Below are positions 24,918 to 33,730 of a DNA stretch of 64,000 bases, piece after piece. Made by a program: the position numbers and the translations under genes. Each line of letters starts with the position of its first letter. The first letter of the stretch is position 1. Origin of the DNA: Acutalibacter muris (GTDB lineage: Bacteria > Bacillota > Clostridia > Oscillospirales > Acutalibacteraceae). The stretch lies in NCBI RefSeq assembly GCF_002201475.1, contig NZ_CP021422.1:62001-126000 (forward strand), written 5' to 3'. The notes under the pieces are model-generated. The model was not told where the DNA came from. It searched no databases and worked only from the letters and a program-made list of their open reading frames with translations.

Positions 24918-24942
24918 TGGCAATATTGCACAAATATTGGAC

Positions 24943-25596
24943 CTATTTTTCAATGCTCCGGCCCACCACAGGCGCGGCCAGATACCTGTTGAAGATGGGC
25001 AGCAGGGGCCCGGTGCCGAAGGCCATAATCAGCGAGCCGATGCCTATAGCCGCCCCGCAGGCGAAGCCCGTTCCCACGCAGATAACGTCTGTCAGGATGC
25101 GCCACCAGCGGAAGGGTATCCTCGTGCGCTCGGGCACAAGATAGCTTATGCAGTCATAGGGCGCCATGCCCAGGTCGCAGGTCACGTAGAAGGAGCAGCC
25201 AATAAGCTGCATCAGGACCCCCAGCACCGTCAGCAGCACCCGTGGGATTATTCCCAGCTCTTCTGCGGGGGGCAGGACGTTCGTAAGCAGACCGCTCATA
25301 ATGTCCGCAGAAAAGCCCACCAGCAGCATATTGCCTATGGTGCCTATCCCAAGCTTCGATCGGTCCACAAAGACGATGACCACCAAAAGTATGGCGTTGA
25401 ATATGGCCTGCCAGAGCCCGAAGCTCAGCCCCAGCTTGGAGCTAACCCCCAGGTTCAGGGTAGAGAAGGGGTCCGAGCCCATGGCCGCGTGCATGAAGAA
25501 GCCCACCCCCATGCCCATTATTATCACGGCCAGCAGCATTATCAACGTGCGCTTTATCATGTGCCGGCCCTTAAAGCGCTCAAAAAAGCTCTCCAT
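24943..25596 (-). CDS. YczE/YitT-family integral membrane protein
   Basis: A 217-residue polytopic membrane protein of the YczE/YyaS/YitT family. About five hydrophobic segments are visible, beginning IKRTLIMLLAVIIMGMGVGF. The family motifs GSDPFSTLNLGVSSKLGLSFG and CDLGMAPYDCISYL are present, a duplicated half-repeat typical of these proteins. Transport substrate is unknown. The start at 25596 has GGAGGG upstream; the longer frame runs back through degV sequence. It lies 4 bp after degV and is probably cotranscribed. Confidence 0.8.
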   Translation of the reverse strand: MESFFERFKGRHMIKRTLIMLLAVIIMGMGVGFFMHAAMGSDPFSTLNLGVSSKLGLSFGLWQAIFNAILLVVIVFVDRSKLGIGTIGNMLLVGFSADIMSGLLTNVLPPAEELGIIPRVLLTVLGVLMQLIGCSFYVTCDLGMAPYDCISYLVPERTRIPFRWWRILTDVICVGTGFACGAAIGIGSLIMAFGTGPLLPIFNRYLAAPVVGRSIEK

Positions 25597-25600
25597 CGGC

Positions 25601-26476
25601 TCAGCCCTCCGTCTCAAAGAGTATGCCCAGGGTGTTGGGCCCACAGTGGCTGGCGATGGTGCAGCTGGCATGGGTGGCGTGTATCTCCTTAAAATCCATG
25701 GTGGAGCGTATGGTCTCCCGCACCAGGTCCTCCAGCTCTGGCTCTATGCTGGAATATGTGATGAAGATATGGTCCCTTTTTATGTTCGGGTACTGGGCCA
25801 GCTTGTCCTTAACGTAGCTCACCAGGACCTTCCGAAGGCCCCCACGATACTTTTTGCCCACGTGCATACTGCCGTCGGTATTGTCCACCTCTATGCAGGG
25901 CTTAAGGCTGAGAAGATTTGCGCTGACCGCCGCCACGGTGGAACAGCGCCCCCCTGCCCGCATAAAGTCCAGGGTGTCCAGAAGGAAGCTTGCGTGGACA
26001 TTGCCCCGGTTCTGCTCCAGCCTTTTTGCTATCTCGGCGGCGGGGAGCCCGGCAGCTATCATGTCCCCGGCATCTATCACCTGTAGGGCTATGGCCGTGG
26101 ACAGGTTGAAGCTGTCTATAGGGTACACCTTGCCCGGGGCCCCGGACTCCGCCAACTCCGCCGCCGCAAGAACGCAGTTCTTGTGGGCGCTGGAGATGGC
26201 CCCGCCCAGGTTCAGATGTATCACGTCGTACCCTTCCTTTACCCAGCCCTTGAAGTAGTCCACGTACTCCCCGATGTTTATGGCCGCCGTCCTGGGCAGG
26301 GCCTTGCGGTCGTAGTAGGCGGCGAATATCTGCTTTACGGTGATATCCACGTTGTCCTGATAGTCCTTTTCGTCCAGGATAATGTGGAAGGGATAATAGC
26401 TGACGTTATAGCGGGCCTTCAGCTCCTCCCCCAGGTCGCAGGTGCTGTCCGCGCTTAAAATGATTTTATTTGCCAC
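25601..26476 (-). CDS. DegV family fatty-acid-binding protein
   Basis: A 291-residue soluble protein of the DegV (FakB-like) family, which holds a fatty acid for phosphorylation by the FakA kinase. The opening IILSADSTCDLGEEL is diagnostic, followed by the MRAGGRCSTVAAVSANLL segment and the C-terminal ASCTIASHCGPNTLGILF. No fakA is in the window. It lies between the YitT-like gene and xylB, all on one strand. Confidence 0.9.
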   Translation of the reverse strand: MANKIILSADSTCDLGEELKARYNVSYYPFHIILDEKDYQDNVDITVKQIFAAYYDRKALPRTAAINIGEYVDYFKGWVKEGYDVIHLNLGGAISSAHKNCVLAAAELAESGAPGKVYPIDSFNLSTAIALQVIDAGDMIAAGLPAAEIAKRLEQNRGNVHASFLLDTLDFMRAGGRCSTVAAVSANLLSLKPCIEVDNTDGSMHVGKKYRGGLRKVLVSYVKDKLAQYPNIKRDHIFITYSSIEPELEDLVRETIRSTMDFKEIHATHASCTIASHCGPNTLGILFETEG

Positions 26477-26488
26477 AGTATACCTCTC

Positions 26489-28018
26489 TTATAATTCCAG
26501 CTCTGCCAGCTGCTTGAAATTGTCCCTTAACGCCGGGTACAGCCCGGTGTAGACCTTATAGAGCTTCTCATATTTTTCGGCGTTCTCCTTAATCGGCTCC
26601 TGGGGCGGGTTGACCTTTATGAGCCGGGCACAGGCCTCCTGCACCGAGGGGTACAGCCCCGCGCCCACTCCGGCTAAGACAGCCGCGCCCAGGGCCGGGC
26701 CCTCTTTTGACTTGACCGTCTGCACCGGGCAGTCGTACACGTCCGCCAGCATCTGCCGCCAAAGCGGCGAGGTCCCCCCACCGCCGCAGGCGAGCATCTG
26801 GCTTGCCGTTATGCCCATCTCGCGAAGGACCTCCAGGCTGTCCCTCTGGGAGTAGGCCACGCCTTCCATGACGGCCCGCAAAAGGTCGCTTCTCACGTGC
26901 ATGGCCGACAGGCCGAAGAACACCCCCCGGCAGTCCGGATCCAGGTGCGGGGTGCGCTCCCCCATCAGGTATGGCAGGTAGAAAAGCTTATTGCAGCCCA
27001 CCGGCGAGAGCTCCGCCTGGTGGTCCAAAAGCACGTATGGGTCGATGGAGAGACCCTGGGCCGAGACTATCTCAGAGTAGCAGAAGTTGTCCCTAAACCA
27101 TTTGAGCGAAAGCCCCGCCCCCTGGGTTACGCCCATCACGTGCCAGGCCCCGGGCACCGCGCAGCAGAAGGTGTGCACCCTGCCCCTGGGGTCGATGGAG
27201 AGCTTGTCCGTGTGGGCGAACACCACGCCGGAGGTGCCAAGGGTGGTGAAGGCCATGCCGTCCGTCACCACGCCCGTGCCCACGGCCGCGGCCGCGTTGT
27301 CCCCGGCGCCGCCCACCACGGGGGTGCCCGGGCGCAGGCCGGTCATCTGCGCGGCCCCCTGGGTCACGGTCCCGGTGACCTCCGGGGACTCGTAGACCTT
27401 GCCCAGAAGCTTCGGGTCTATGTCCAGCTTTGTGAGCACCTCGTCGCTCCAGCGGCGGTTCGGCACATCCAAAAGCTGCATACCCGAGGCGTCCGACACC
27501 TCTGTGGCGAACTCCCCGGTGAGCATATAGCGCACATAGTCCTTTGGGAGAAGTATATGGGCGCATTTTTTATAAATATCCGGCTCGTTCTCTCGGACCC
27601 AGAGGAGCTTGGCGGCGGTAAAGCCCGTAAGCGCCGGGTTCGCGGTTATCTCGATGAGCCGCTCACGGCCCACCTTTTCGGTTATTTCGCCGCACTGCCT
27701 GCCGCTGCGCTGGTCGCACCAGATGATGGAGCGGCGCAGCACGTTGCCCTCCTTGCCCAACATCACAAGGCCGTGCATCTGCCCGGAGAGCCCCACGCCC
27801 TTGATATCTGCCGGATCCACCCGGCTTTTTCGTATTACCTGCTCTATAGTGGCCGCCGCAGCCCTCCACCAGTCCCCGGGCTCCTGCTCGGCCCAGCCGT
27901 TCTCCGGCTGATACAGGGGGTATTCCACCGTGGCGCTGGCAATCACACTGCACTCCCGGTCGAAAAGCACGGTCTTTGTGCCGCTGGTGCCCAGATCCAC
28001 GCCTATGATATATTCCAT
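26489..28018 (-). CDS. xylB: Xylulokinase (FGGY family)
   Basis: A 509-residue carbohydrate kinase. The phosphate loop is GVDLGTSGTKT, and XylB-type residues are seen in GLSGQMHGLVML and IIWCDQRS, followed by the FGGY-family GGGGTSPLWRQMLADV. MHGLV and WCDQR argue for xylulose over glycerol. The start at 28018 follows AAAGGAGATG; upstream in-frame sequence is not conserved-looking. No xylose isomerase or transporter is adjacent, but the divergent partner is an operon for FAD dehydrogenases of the GlpA type, so the true substrate is open. Confidence 0.85.
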   Translation of the reverse strand: MEYIIGVDLGTSGTKTVLFDRECSVIASATVEYPLYQPENGWAEQEPGDWWRAAAATIEQVIRKSRVDPADIKGVGLSGQMHGLVMLGKEGNVLRRSIIWCDQRSGRQCGEITEKVGRERLIEITANPALTGFTAAKLLWVRENEPDIYKKCAHILLPKDYVRYMLTGEFATEVSDASGMQLLDVPNRRWSDEVLTKLDIDPKLLGKVYESPEVTGTVTQGAAQMTGLRPGTPVVGGAGDNAAAAVGTGVVTDGMAFTTLGTSGVVFAHTDKLSIDPRGRVHTFCCAVPGAWHVMGVTQGAGLSLKWFRDNFCYSEIVSAQGLSIDPYVLLDHQAELSPVGCNKLFYLPYLMGERTPHLDPDCRGVFFGLSAMHVRSDLLRAVMEGVAYSQRDSLEVLREMGITASQMLACGGGGTSPLWRQMLADVYDCPVQTVKSKEGPALGAAVLAGVGAGLYPSVQEACARLIKVNPPQEPIKENAEKYEKLYKVYTGLYPALRDNFKQLAELEL

Positions 28019-28061
28019 CCGAAACATCTCCTTTATAATTCTAAGGTAAAATCCAATTATA

Positions 28062-28110
28062 ATAATGTACCATTTTTTGAGGGATGTCAAGGCCCAGTTT
28101 GGGCTTGCGC
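28062..28110. promoter_or_regulatory. Divergent xylB and FAD-operon promoters with central dyad
   Basis: Minus strand: TTGACA (28090-28085) and CATTAT (28067-28062), 17 bp apart, for xylB. Plus strand: TTGCGC (28105-28110) and TATATT (28128-28133), 17 bp apart, for the oxidoreductase operon. The dyad GCCCA-GTT-TGGGC (28092-28104) fills the gap between the two -35 boxes, as a shared operator would. Confidence 0.5.
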
Positions 28111-28163
28111 AAAAAATATGTTTGTGCTATATTATAAAAGATGAAAGGGAAGGAGTGTAGAGC

Positions 28164-29603
28164 ATGAAAATATATGACGCCGTAGTTATCGGCGCCGGGG
28201 TCGCGGGCTGCGCGGTGGCAAGGGAACTCTCGCGGTATAAGGGCAGCTTCCTAGTAGTGGAGCGGGCTTTGGACGTCTGCGAGGGCACCAGCAAGGCAAA
28301 TTCCGCCATTATCCATGCCGGGTTCGACGCGGAGCCTGGGACGATGAAGGCGAGGATGAACGTAAAAGGGAATAAGATGATGGACAAGCTCTCTGAGGAG
28401 ATGGATATCCCCTTCAAGCGCATAGGGGCCCTGGTGGTCTGTCTCAGCGAGGACGGCCTTCCGCGTTTAAGAGAGCTTTATGATAGGGGTATAGAAAACG
28501 GCGTGGGGGGCCTGTCGCTGTTAAGCGGGGACGAGGCCCGGGTCCTGGAGCCCAATCTTACCGACGAGGTCTGCGGGGCATTGCTGGCAGAGACCTCCGG
28601 CATTGTCTGCCCCTTCGAGCTGACCCTGGGCCTTGGGGAGAGCGCGGCCAAAAACGGCGTGGAGTTCCGCTTTGACACGAAGGTCGCCGGCCTTAAGCGG
28701 GAGGGCGGCTGCTGGACAGCTGCCACCGATAAGGGCGACCTCCTGGCCAGAACCGTTGTGAACGCCGCCGGGGTCTACGCCGGGGAGCTGCACAATATGG
28801 CCTGTGAAAGCAAGCTGCGCATCACCCCCCGCAAGGGCGAATACTGTCTTTTGGACAGGACTGCCGGGGGGCACGTGTCCCATACGGTGTTCCAGCTGCC
28901 CGGTAAGCTTGGCAAGGGTGTGCTTGTAAGCCCCACCGTCCACGGCAACCTTCTTGTGGGCCCCACCGCCGCCGACGTGGAGGACCCTGAGACCGCCGCC
29001 ACTACCGCCGAAGGGTTAAGGGAGGTGGCGGAGAAATCCGCCTGGGCGGTGAAAAATGTGCCCATGCGGCAGGTGATAACCTCCTTTATGGGCCTTCGCG
29101 CCCACGAGGACGGCGACGACTTTATTCTGGGCGAATCGGCCGAGGGCTTCTTCGACGCGGCGGGGATAGAGTCTCCGGGCCTTACCAGCGCCCCGGCCAT
29201 CGGAGAGTACCTTGCCCGGCTCATAGCGGAGAAGCTGGGATTGCCGGTCAACGATAGCTTTGACCCTATACGGAAAGGTGTGCCAAAGGTCGCGGATATG
29301 CCTACAGAGGAGCGGGCGGAGCTTATCAGGAGGGACCCCCGCTATGGCAGTATCATCTGCCGCTGTGAGGAGGTCTCCGAGGGAGAGATACTGGACGCTG
29401 TGCACGGAGTGCTGGGGGCGAAGACCCTGGACGGCGTGAAGCGCCGCACCCGGGCAGGTATGGGCCGGTGCCAGGCCGGGTTCTGCTCGCCAAGGGTCAT
29501 GGAGATACTCTCCCGAGAGCTCTCCCTGGACCTGACGGATATCAGGAAGTCCGGCAAAGATTCGCAGATAGTGCTGGGCAGGACCCGGAAGGAGGGCGAA
29601 TAA
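28164..29603 (+). CDS. GlpA-like FAD-dependent dehydrogenase with C-terminal [2Fe-2S] domain
   Basis: A 479-residue flavoprotein of the DAO/GlpA (LhgO-like) superfamily. The FAD loop VVIGAGVAGCAVARELS is at residues 6-22, and the SKANSAIIHAGFDAEPGT motif is typical of anaerobic glycerol-3-phosphate dehydrogenase-like proteins. The C-terminal BFD-like domain has four cysteines in CRC and CQAGFC, spaced as a [2Fe-2S] ligand set. With the next two genes it resembles the GlpA-GlpB-like plus DUF1667 trio of Firmicutes and Thermotogae. Substrate could be glycerol-3-phosphate or another 2-hydroxy compound. Confidence 0.85.
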   Translation: MKIYDAVVIGAGVAGCAVARELSRYKGSFLVVERALDVCEGTSKANSAIIHAGFDAEPGTMKARMNVKGNKMMDKLSEEMDIPFKRIGALVVCLSEDGLPRLRELYDRGIENGVGGLSLLSGDEARVLEPNLTDEVCGALLAETSGIVCPFELTLGLGESAAKNGVEFRFDTKVAGLKREGGCWTAATDKGDLLARTVVNAAGVYAGELHNMACESKLRITPRKGEYCLLDRTAGGHVSHTVFQLPGKLGKGVLVSPTVHGNLLVGPTAADVEDPETAATTAEGLREVAEKSAWAVKNVPMRQVITSFMGLRAHEDGDDFILGESAEGFFDAAGIESPGLTSAPAIGEYLARLIAEKLGLPVNDSFDPIRKGVPKVADMPTEERAELIRRDPRYGSIICRCEEVSEGEILDAVHGVLGAKTLDGVKRRTRAGMGRCQAGFCSPRVMEILSRELSLDLTDIRKSGKDSQIVLGRTRKEGE

Positions 29604-29604
29604 G

Positions 29605-30870
29605 TTGGAGCGTGACATAGTCATAATCGGCGGGGGCCCCGCGGGGCTGGCCGCCGCCATAGCCGCCAAGGAGGCGGGGGCCAAGGATATACTCATACTG
29701 GAGCGGGAAAAGGAGCTGGGGGGCATACTCAACCAGTGCATACACAACGGCTTCGGCCTGCATACCTTCAAAGAGGAGCTTACCGGCCCCGAGTACGCCG
29801 CAAGATATATAGTGAAGGTGAAGGAACTGGGCGTCCCTTACCTTCTGAGCACTACAGTTGTGGATTTGCAGCAGGAGGGCGGCGGGATAACCGTTACCTC
29901 CGTCAGCCGTAAAGACGGACTGCTGCAGACCCGGGCCAAGGCTGTGGTGCTGGCTATGGGCTGCCGGGAGCGTCCAAGGGGCGCCTTGAACATACCCGGT
30001 ACCCGGCCGGCGGGCATATTCTCGGCGGGCACGGCCCAGCGGCTTGTGAACCTGGAGGGCTATATGCCCGGAAAGCGTGTAGTAATTCTTGGCAGCGGCG
30101 ACATCGGGCTCATAATGGCAAGGCGTATGACCCTTGAGGGGGCGAAGGTGCTCTGCGTGGCGGAGCTCCAGCCCTATTCCGGCGGGCTCAAGCGCAACAT
30201 CGTCCAGTGCCTTGACGACTATGGGATACCCCTGAAGCTCAGCCATACTGTCGTTGATATCCGGGGCAAGGAGCGGGTAACCGGCGTTACCATTGCCAGG
30301 GTGGGGGACGATTTAAAGCCAATCCCAGGCACCGAGGAGGACTACGACTGCGACACGCTGCTGCTCTCGGTGGGCCTCTTGCCCGAAAATGAGCTGTCCC
30401 GGGCCGTGGGAGTAGATTTGGCCCCGGTCACCGGCGGGCCTATAGTCAACGAGAGCCTTGAGACAAATATCCCCGGGGTCTTCGCCTGCGGGAACGTGCT
30501 GCACGTACACGACCTAGTGGACTACGTGTCACAGGAGGCCGCGGGGGCGGGCAGGAACGCCGCCAGGTATGTCTTGGGCGGGTGGGCCCCAAGGGGCGCG
30601 GGCATACCCCTTGTCCCGGCGGGAGCGGTGCGGTACACTGTGCCCTGCACCATAGATCCCGCCCGAAGAGACGGAGATACGGTGATCCGCTTCAGGGTGG
30701 GCAGGAACATGAGAAGGGCCCTTGTCACCCTGAAGGCCGGGGAGAAAGAGCTCATAAGAAAGAAGCGCCCGGTGATGGCCCCCGGCGAGATGGAGCAGCT
30801 GACAGTAAAAAAAGAGTGGCTTACAGGCTCTGAGGAGAACCTTACCCTGGAGGCCCGGGAGGAGGAATAA
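29605..30870 (+). CDS. FAD-dependent pyridine nucleotide-disulfide-type oxidoreductase
   Basis: A 421-residue flavoprotein beginning at TTG behind AAGGAGGG. The FAD loop IVIIGGGPAGLAAA is at the N-terminus; ILGSGDIGLIMARRM is the second Rossmann loop for NAD(P), and GVFACGNVLHVHDLVDYV is the C-terminal FAD motif. There is no redox CxxC. It fills the electron-acceptor or partner subunit position next to the GlpA-like protein. The start is one base after the preceding stop and 2 bp separate it from the DUF1667 gene. Confidence 0.85.
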   Translation: MERDIVIIGGGPAGLAAAIAAKEAGAKDILILEREKELGGILNQCIHNGFGLHTFKEELTGPEYAARYIVKVKELGVPYLLSTTVVDLQQEGGGITVTSVSRKDGLLQTRAKAVVLAMGCRERPRGALNIPGTRPAGIFSAGTAQRLVNLEGYMPGKRVVILGSGDIGLIMARRMTLEGAKVLCVAELQPYSGGLKRNIVQCLDDYGIPLKLSHTVVDIRGKERVTGVTIARVGDDLKPIPGTEEDYDCDTLLLSVGLLPENELSRAVGVDLAPVTGGPIVNESLETNIPGVFACGNVLHVHDLVDYVSQEAAGAGRNAARYVLGGWAPRGAGIPLVPAGAVRYTVPCTIDPARRDGDTVIRFRVGRNMRRALVTLKAGEKELIRKKRPVMAPGEMEQLTVKKEWLTGSEENLTLEAREEE

Positions 30871-30872
30871 CC

Positions 30873-31241
30873 TTGCCAATAGTCGAACTTACCTGCATAA
30901 GCTGCCCCCTGGGCTGCCCCTTAAAGGTGGAGACGGATAATGAGGGTAAAGTGCTCTCGGTCACCGGCAACACCTGCAAACGGGGCGAGGACTACGGCAG
31001 GAGAGAGGTCACCGCCCCCACGAGGACCGTCACCTCTACGGTACGGCTCAAAGGCGGCACGGGCCCGGTGGTCTCCGTGCGCACAAGGCAGGACGTGCCC
31101 AAAAGCAAGATATTCGCCGTTATGGAGGAGATACGCAGGACTGTGGTAACCGCCCCCGTGCATATCGGCGATGTGGTTATCCCCAACATAGCCGGCACCG
31201 GCGTGGACCTTATCGCCACCGCAGACAGGGAGGGGATATAA
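30873..31241 (+). CDS. DUF1667 domain protein (cysteine-rich, probable Fe-S)
   Basis: A 122-residue protein starting at TTG. The cysteine set LTCISCPLGCPL plus NTCKRGEDYG is the DUF1667 signature and looks like a cluster-binding site. The family is nearly always found with GlpA-like and FAD oxidoreductase genes, as here, which suggests an electron-transfer subunit of the complex. It is followed directly, with no gap, by the HAD gene. Confidence 0.85.
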   Translation: MPIVELTCISCPLGCPLKVETDNEGKVLSVTGNTCKRGEDYGRREVTAPTRTVTSTVRLKGGTGPVVSVRTRQDVPKSKIFAVMEEIRRTVVTAPVHIGDVVIPNIAGTGVDLIATADREGI

Positions 31242-31961
31242 TTGCTCAGGGAAAACATAACCACGCTGATGTTCGACCTGGACGGCACACTGCTGCCTAT
31301 GGACCTGGAGAGCTTTACAGACACCTATTTCGGGCTACTGGCTCAAAAGGCCGCGCCCTATGGCTATGAACCAAAGACCCTTGTTGCCGCTGTCTGGAGG
31401 GGCACCAAGGCCATGATAGCAAACGACGGCGCCTGCCCCAACGACCAGCGCTTCTGGGAGACCTTCGCCGGGGAGCTTGGCGAGCAGATACTGGACCTGC
31501 GCCCGGTATTCGATAAGTTTTACGCCGAGGAGTTCAACGGCGCGAAAACAGCCACCCGGGAGAATCCTCTGGCCAAAAGGACCGTGGACGCGGCAAAAAG
31601 CGCCGGTTACACGGTGGTGCTGGCCACAAACCCCATGTTCCCCGCCGTGGCCGTAGCCACAAGGCTTGGCTGGCTGGGGCTTACGCCCGGGGACTTCTCC
31701 CTTGTGACCAGCTATGAGAACTGCTCCTACTGCAAGCCCAGCCCTTTCTACTATACCCAGATACTGGAACGTATGGGAAAGCGCCCGGAGGAGTGCCTGA
31801 TGACAGGCAACGACGTGCGCGAGGACGCGCTGGCTGCGGGAAAGGCGGGGCTTTCGGCATATCTTATCACCGACTGTCTGGAGAATGCCCATAACGATGA
31901 TATCAGTGCAATACCTCACGGCAGTTTTACGGACTTCATGAAATTCGCCGGGCTGGAATAA
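31242..31961 (+). CDS. HAD family hydrolase
   Basis: A 239-residue phosphatase-like protein of the haloacid dehalogenase superfamily, TTG start. Motif I is MFDLDGTLLPMD (nucleophile D and acid D), motif II is VVLATNP, and motif IV MTGNDVREDALAAGKAG supplies the metal-binding aspartates; a lysine sits in YCKPSP. The substrate is unknown. Position at the end of the FAD operon suggests phosphate-ester metabolism linked to that pathway, such as glycerol-phosphate-type compounds (inference). Confidence 0.85.
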   Translation: MLRENITTLMFDLDGTLLPMDLESFTDTYFGLLAQKAAPYGYEPKTLVAAVWRGTKAMIANDGACPNDQRFWETFAGELGEQILDLRPVFDKFYAEEFNGAKTATRENPLAKRTVDAAKSAGYTVVLATNPMFPAVAVATRLGWLGLTPGDFSLVTSYENCSYCKPSPFYYTQILERMGKRPEECLMTGNDVREDALAAGKAGLSAYLITDCLENAHNDDISAIPHGSFTDFMKFAGLE

Positions 31962-32015
31962 AGCCGGCCCGGGTCAGAATAATATAATTATTAACATTTA
32001 GGAGGTAACTAAAAA

Positions 32016-32324
32016 ATGGCAGTTCTGACGCTTACAAAGGAAAATTTCGAGACGGAGGCGTTAAAATCCGACGTCCCTGTGCTGGTGGACTTCTGGGCCG
32101 AGTGGTGCGGGCCCTGCCGGATGTTCTCGCCCATAGTGGACGAGTTCGCAGAGGAGAACGAGGGCAAGGTAAAGGTGGGCAAGGTGAACGTGGACGAGCA
32201 GCCGGACCTTGCGGGCAGATACGGCGTTATGAGCATACCCACGGCCATACTGTTCAAAAACGGCGAGATAGCCTCTACCCTTGTGGGCGTGCAGCCCAAG
32301 ACCGCTTTGGAGGAGCTTATCTGA
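32016..32324 (+). CDS. trxA: Thioredoxin
   Basis: A 102-residue thiol-disulfide reductant. The active site WCGPC has C31 and C34, the buried aspartate is in LVDFWAEW, and the cis-proline loop is SIPTAILF. Normal length for bacterial TrxA. The start follows TTAGGAGGTAACT. Its stop is 3 bp before trxB, which would reduce it. Confidence 0.95.
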   Translation: MAVLTLTKENFETEALKSDVPVLVDFWAEWCGPCRMFSPIVDEFAEENEGKVKVGKVNVDEQPDLAGRYGVMSIPTAILFKNGEIASTLVGVQPKTALEELI

Positions 32325-32327
32325 GCC

Positions 32328-33245
32328 GTGGCGGATATCTTTGACCTGATGATAATAGGCGGCGGACCCGCCGGGTACACCGCCGCGTTATACGGGGCCC
32401 GGGCGGGGCTCACGGTGGGGCTCATGGAAAAGCTCGCCCCAGGCGGGCAGATGGGCACCACGGACATGGTGGACAACTATCCAGGCTTTCCCGAGGGGAT
32501 AAACGGCTTTGAGCTTGCCATGAAGATGAAGGCCGGGGCCGAGCGCTTTGGGGCGAGGACCATCTCAGCCGAGGTCACGGGCCTGGAGCTCTCCGGGGAT
32601 ATCAAGACCCTGCAAACGCCCAAGGAGGTCTATAAGGCCCGGACGGTGATTCTTGCCACAGGGGCCCAGCCCCGGGAGCTGGGGCTTCCCCGCGAGCGGG
32701 AACTGAGGGGGAAGGGCGTGTCCTACTGCGCCACCTGCGACGGTATGTTCTATAGGGGCAAAACCGTGGCGGTGGTGGGCGGGGGCAATACCGCCGTGGC
32801 TGACGCGCTGTACCTTTCAAGGCTCTGCGAGAAGGTGTACGTAATACACCGCCGGGACAAGCTGCGCGCCCCACAGATACAGCAGCAAAACCTGGAGATG
32901 GCCGGGAACGTGGAGTTCGTCTGGGACAGCATTGTGAAGGAGCTGCGCTTTGAGGAGCGGCTTACGGGCCTTGTGACGGAGGATAAGAATACCGGCGAGT
33001 GCAGGGAACTCAGCTGTGCCGGGGTGTTTATCGCCGTAGGGCAGGTGCCCGAGACCGAACTGTTAAAGGGGCAGGTCCAGCTGGACGAAGCCGGCTATGT
33101 TTCGGCGGGCGAGGACTGCCGCACGAATATCCCGGGGGTATTTGCCGCCGGAGACCTTAGGGCAAAGCCCCTCAGGCAGATAGTGACCGCTGCCGCTGAC
33201 GGCGCTGTGGCCGCCACCGCCGCCCAGGAGTATCTGGATAAATAG
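32328..33245 (+). CDS. trxB: Thioredoxin-disulfide reductase
   Basis: A 305-residue NADPH-dependent flavoenzyme starting at GTG. The FAD loop IIGGGPAGYTAALYGARAG, redox pair C134 and C137 in YCATCDG, the NADPH loop VAVVGGGNTAVADALYL, and the C-terminal FAAGDLRAKPLRQI are all present. Bicistronic with trxA, followed by a strong bidirectional terminator. Confidence 0.96.
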   Translation: MADIFDLMIIGGGPAGYTAALYGARAGLTVGLMEKLAPGGQMGTTDMVDNYPGFPEGINGFELAMKMKAGAERFGARTISAEVTGLELSGDIKTLQTPKEVYKARTVILATGAQPRELGLPRERELRGKGVSYCATCDGMFYRGKTVAVVGGGNTAVADALYLSRLCEKVYVIHRRDKLRAPQIQQQNLEMAGNVEFVWDSIVKELRFEERLTGLVTEDKNTGECRELSCAGVFIAVGQVPETELLKGQVQLDEAGYVSAGEDCRTNIPGVFAAGDLRAKPLRQIVTAAADGAVAATAAQEYLDK

Positions 33246-33284
33246 ATGAAAGAAGATCCCCCCTCGGGAGGGATCTTCTTTCAT
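33246..33284. terminator. Bidirectional terminator after trxB
   Basis: A perfect 15-bp stem (33246-33260 with 33270-33284, ATGAAAGAAGATCCC) encloses a 9-base loop. It lies between convergent trxB and the gerQ-like gene and overlaps their ends. Confidence 0.85.
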
Positions 33285-33286
33285 GG

Positions 33287-33706
33287 TTACCTGTGCATAT
33301 TATTGCTATTCCCCGGCAGCAGGTTAAAATTCTGCCGCGGCCTGTCGTTGGGCATATAGAAATAGACGAACTTGATGGAGAAGATGTCGCAGATTATAAA
33401 GTTATTTGCCGCCTCGTCATATAGAGTCACGAAGCTGCGGCCCACAAAATAGAGCATTCCCTGCTTGCGCATGATGCCGCCGGTGCCTATGAGGAACTCT
33501 ATCACCACAAAGTTCCCGATGTTCTGTGCCAGTATCATCTGCATGGACCCGCGCATTTCCTCGGAGTCGAAGTCCTCCTGCTGGGGGTGTTCGAAATTGT
33601 CCATGGCCGCCGCGCCGTCCGCCTCGGCCATGTAGTCCGCACGGCTCATAAGCCTGCGCATGGCCGCAGAGTTTCTCCCGCATTCACGTCTCTGATTCTG
33701 ATTCAT
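33287..33706 (-). CDS. GerQ-like spore coat/germination protein
   Basis: A 139-residue protein. The N-terminal third is polar and Met/Asp-rich. The C-terminal part (ILAQNIGNFVVIEFLIGTGG, then GMLYFVGRSFVTLYD and a strand ending KFVYFYMPNDRP) has the layout of Bacillus GerQ, a coat protein cross-linked late in sporulation and needed to place CwlJ. The gene next upstream on the same strand is a CwlJ-size SleB-family hydrolase, the same pairing as cwlJ-gerQ in Bacillus. The ATG at 33706 follows GAAAGGAAGG. The GerQ assignment rests on context and weak similarity. Confidence 0.58.
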   Translation of the reverse strand: MNQNQRRECGRNSAAMRRLMSRADYMAEADGAAAMDNFEHPQQEDFDSEEMRGSMQMILAQNIGNFVVIEFLIGTGGIMRKQGMLYFVGRSFVTLYDEAANNFIICDIFSIKFVYFYMPNDRPRQNFNLLPGNSNNMHR

Positions 33707-33730
33707 ACACTGCCTTCCTTTCAAAAGTAG

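Noticed and set aside
26489..28018. Glycerol kinase
   Set aside because: Despite the GlpA-like neighbours, MHGLV and WCDQR are xylulokinase-type motifs.
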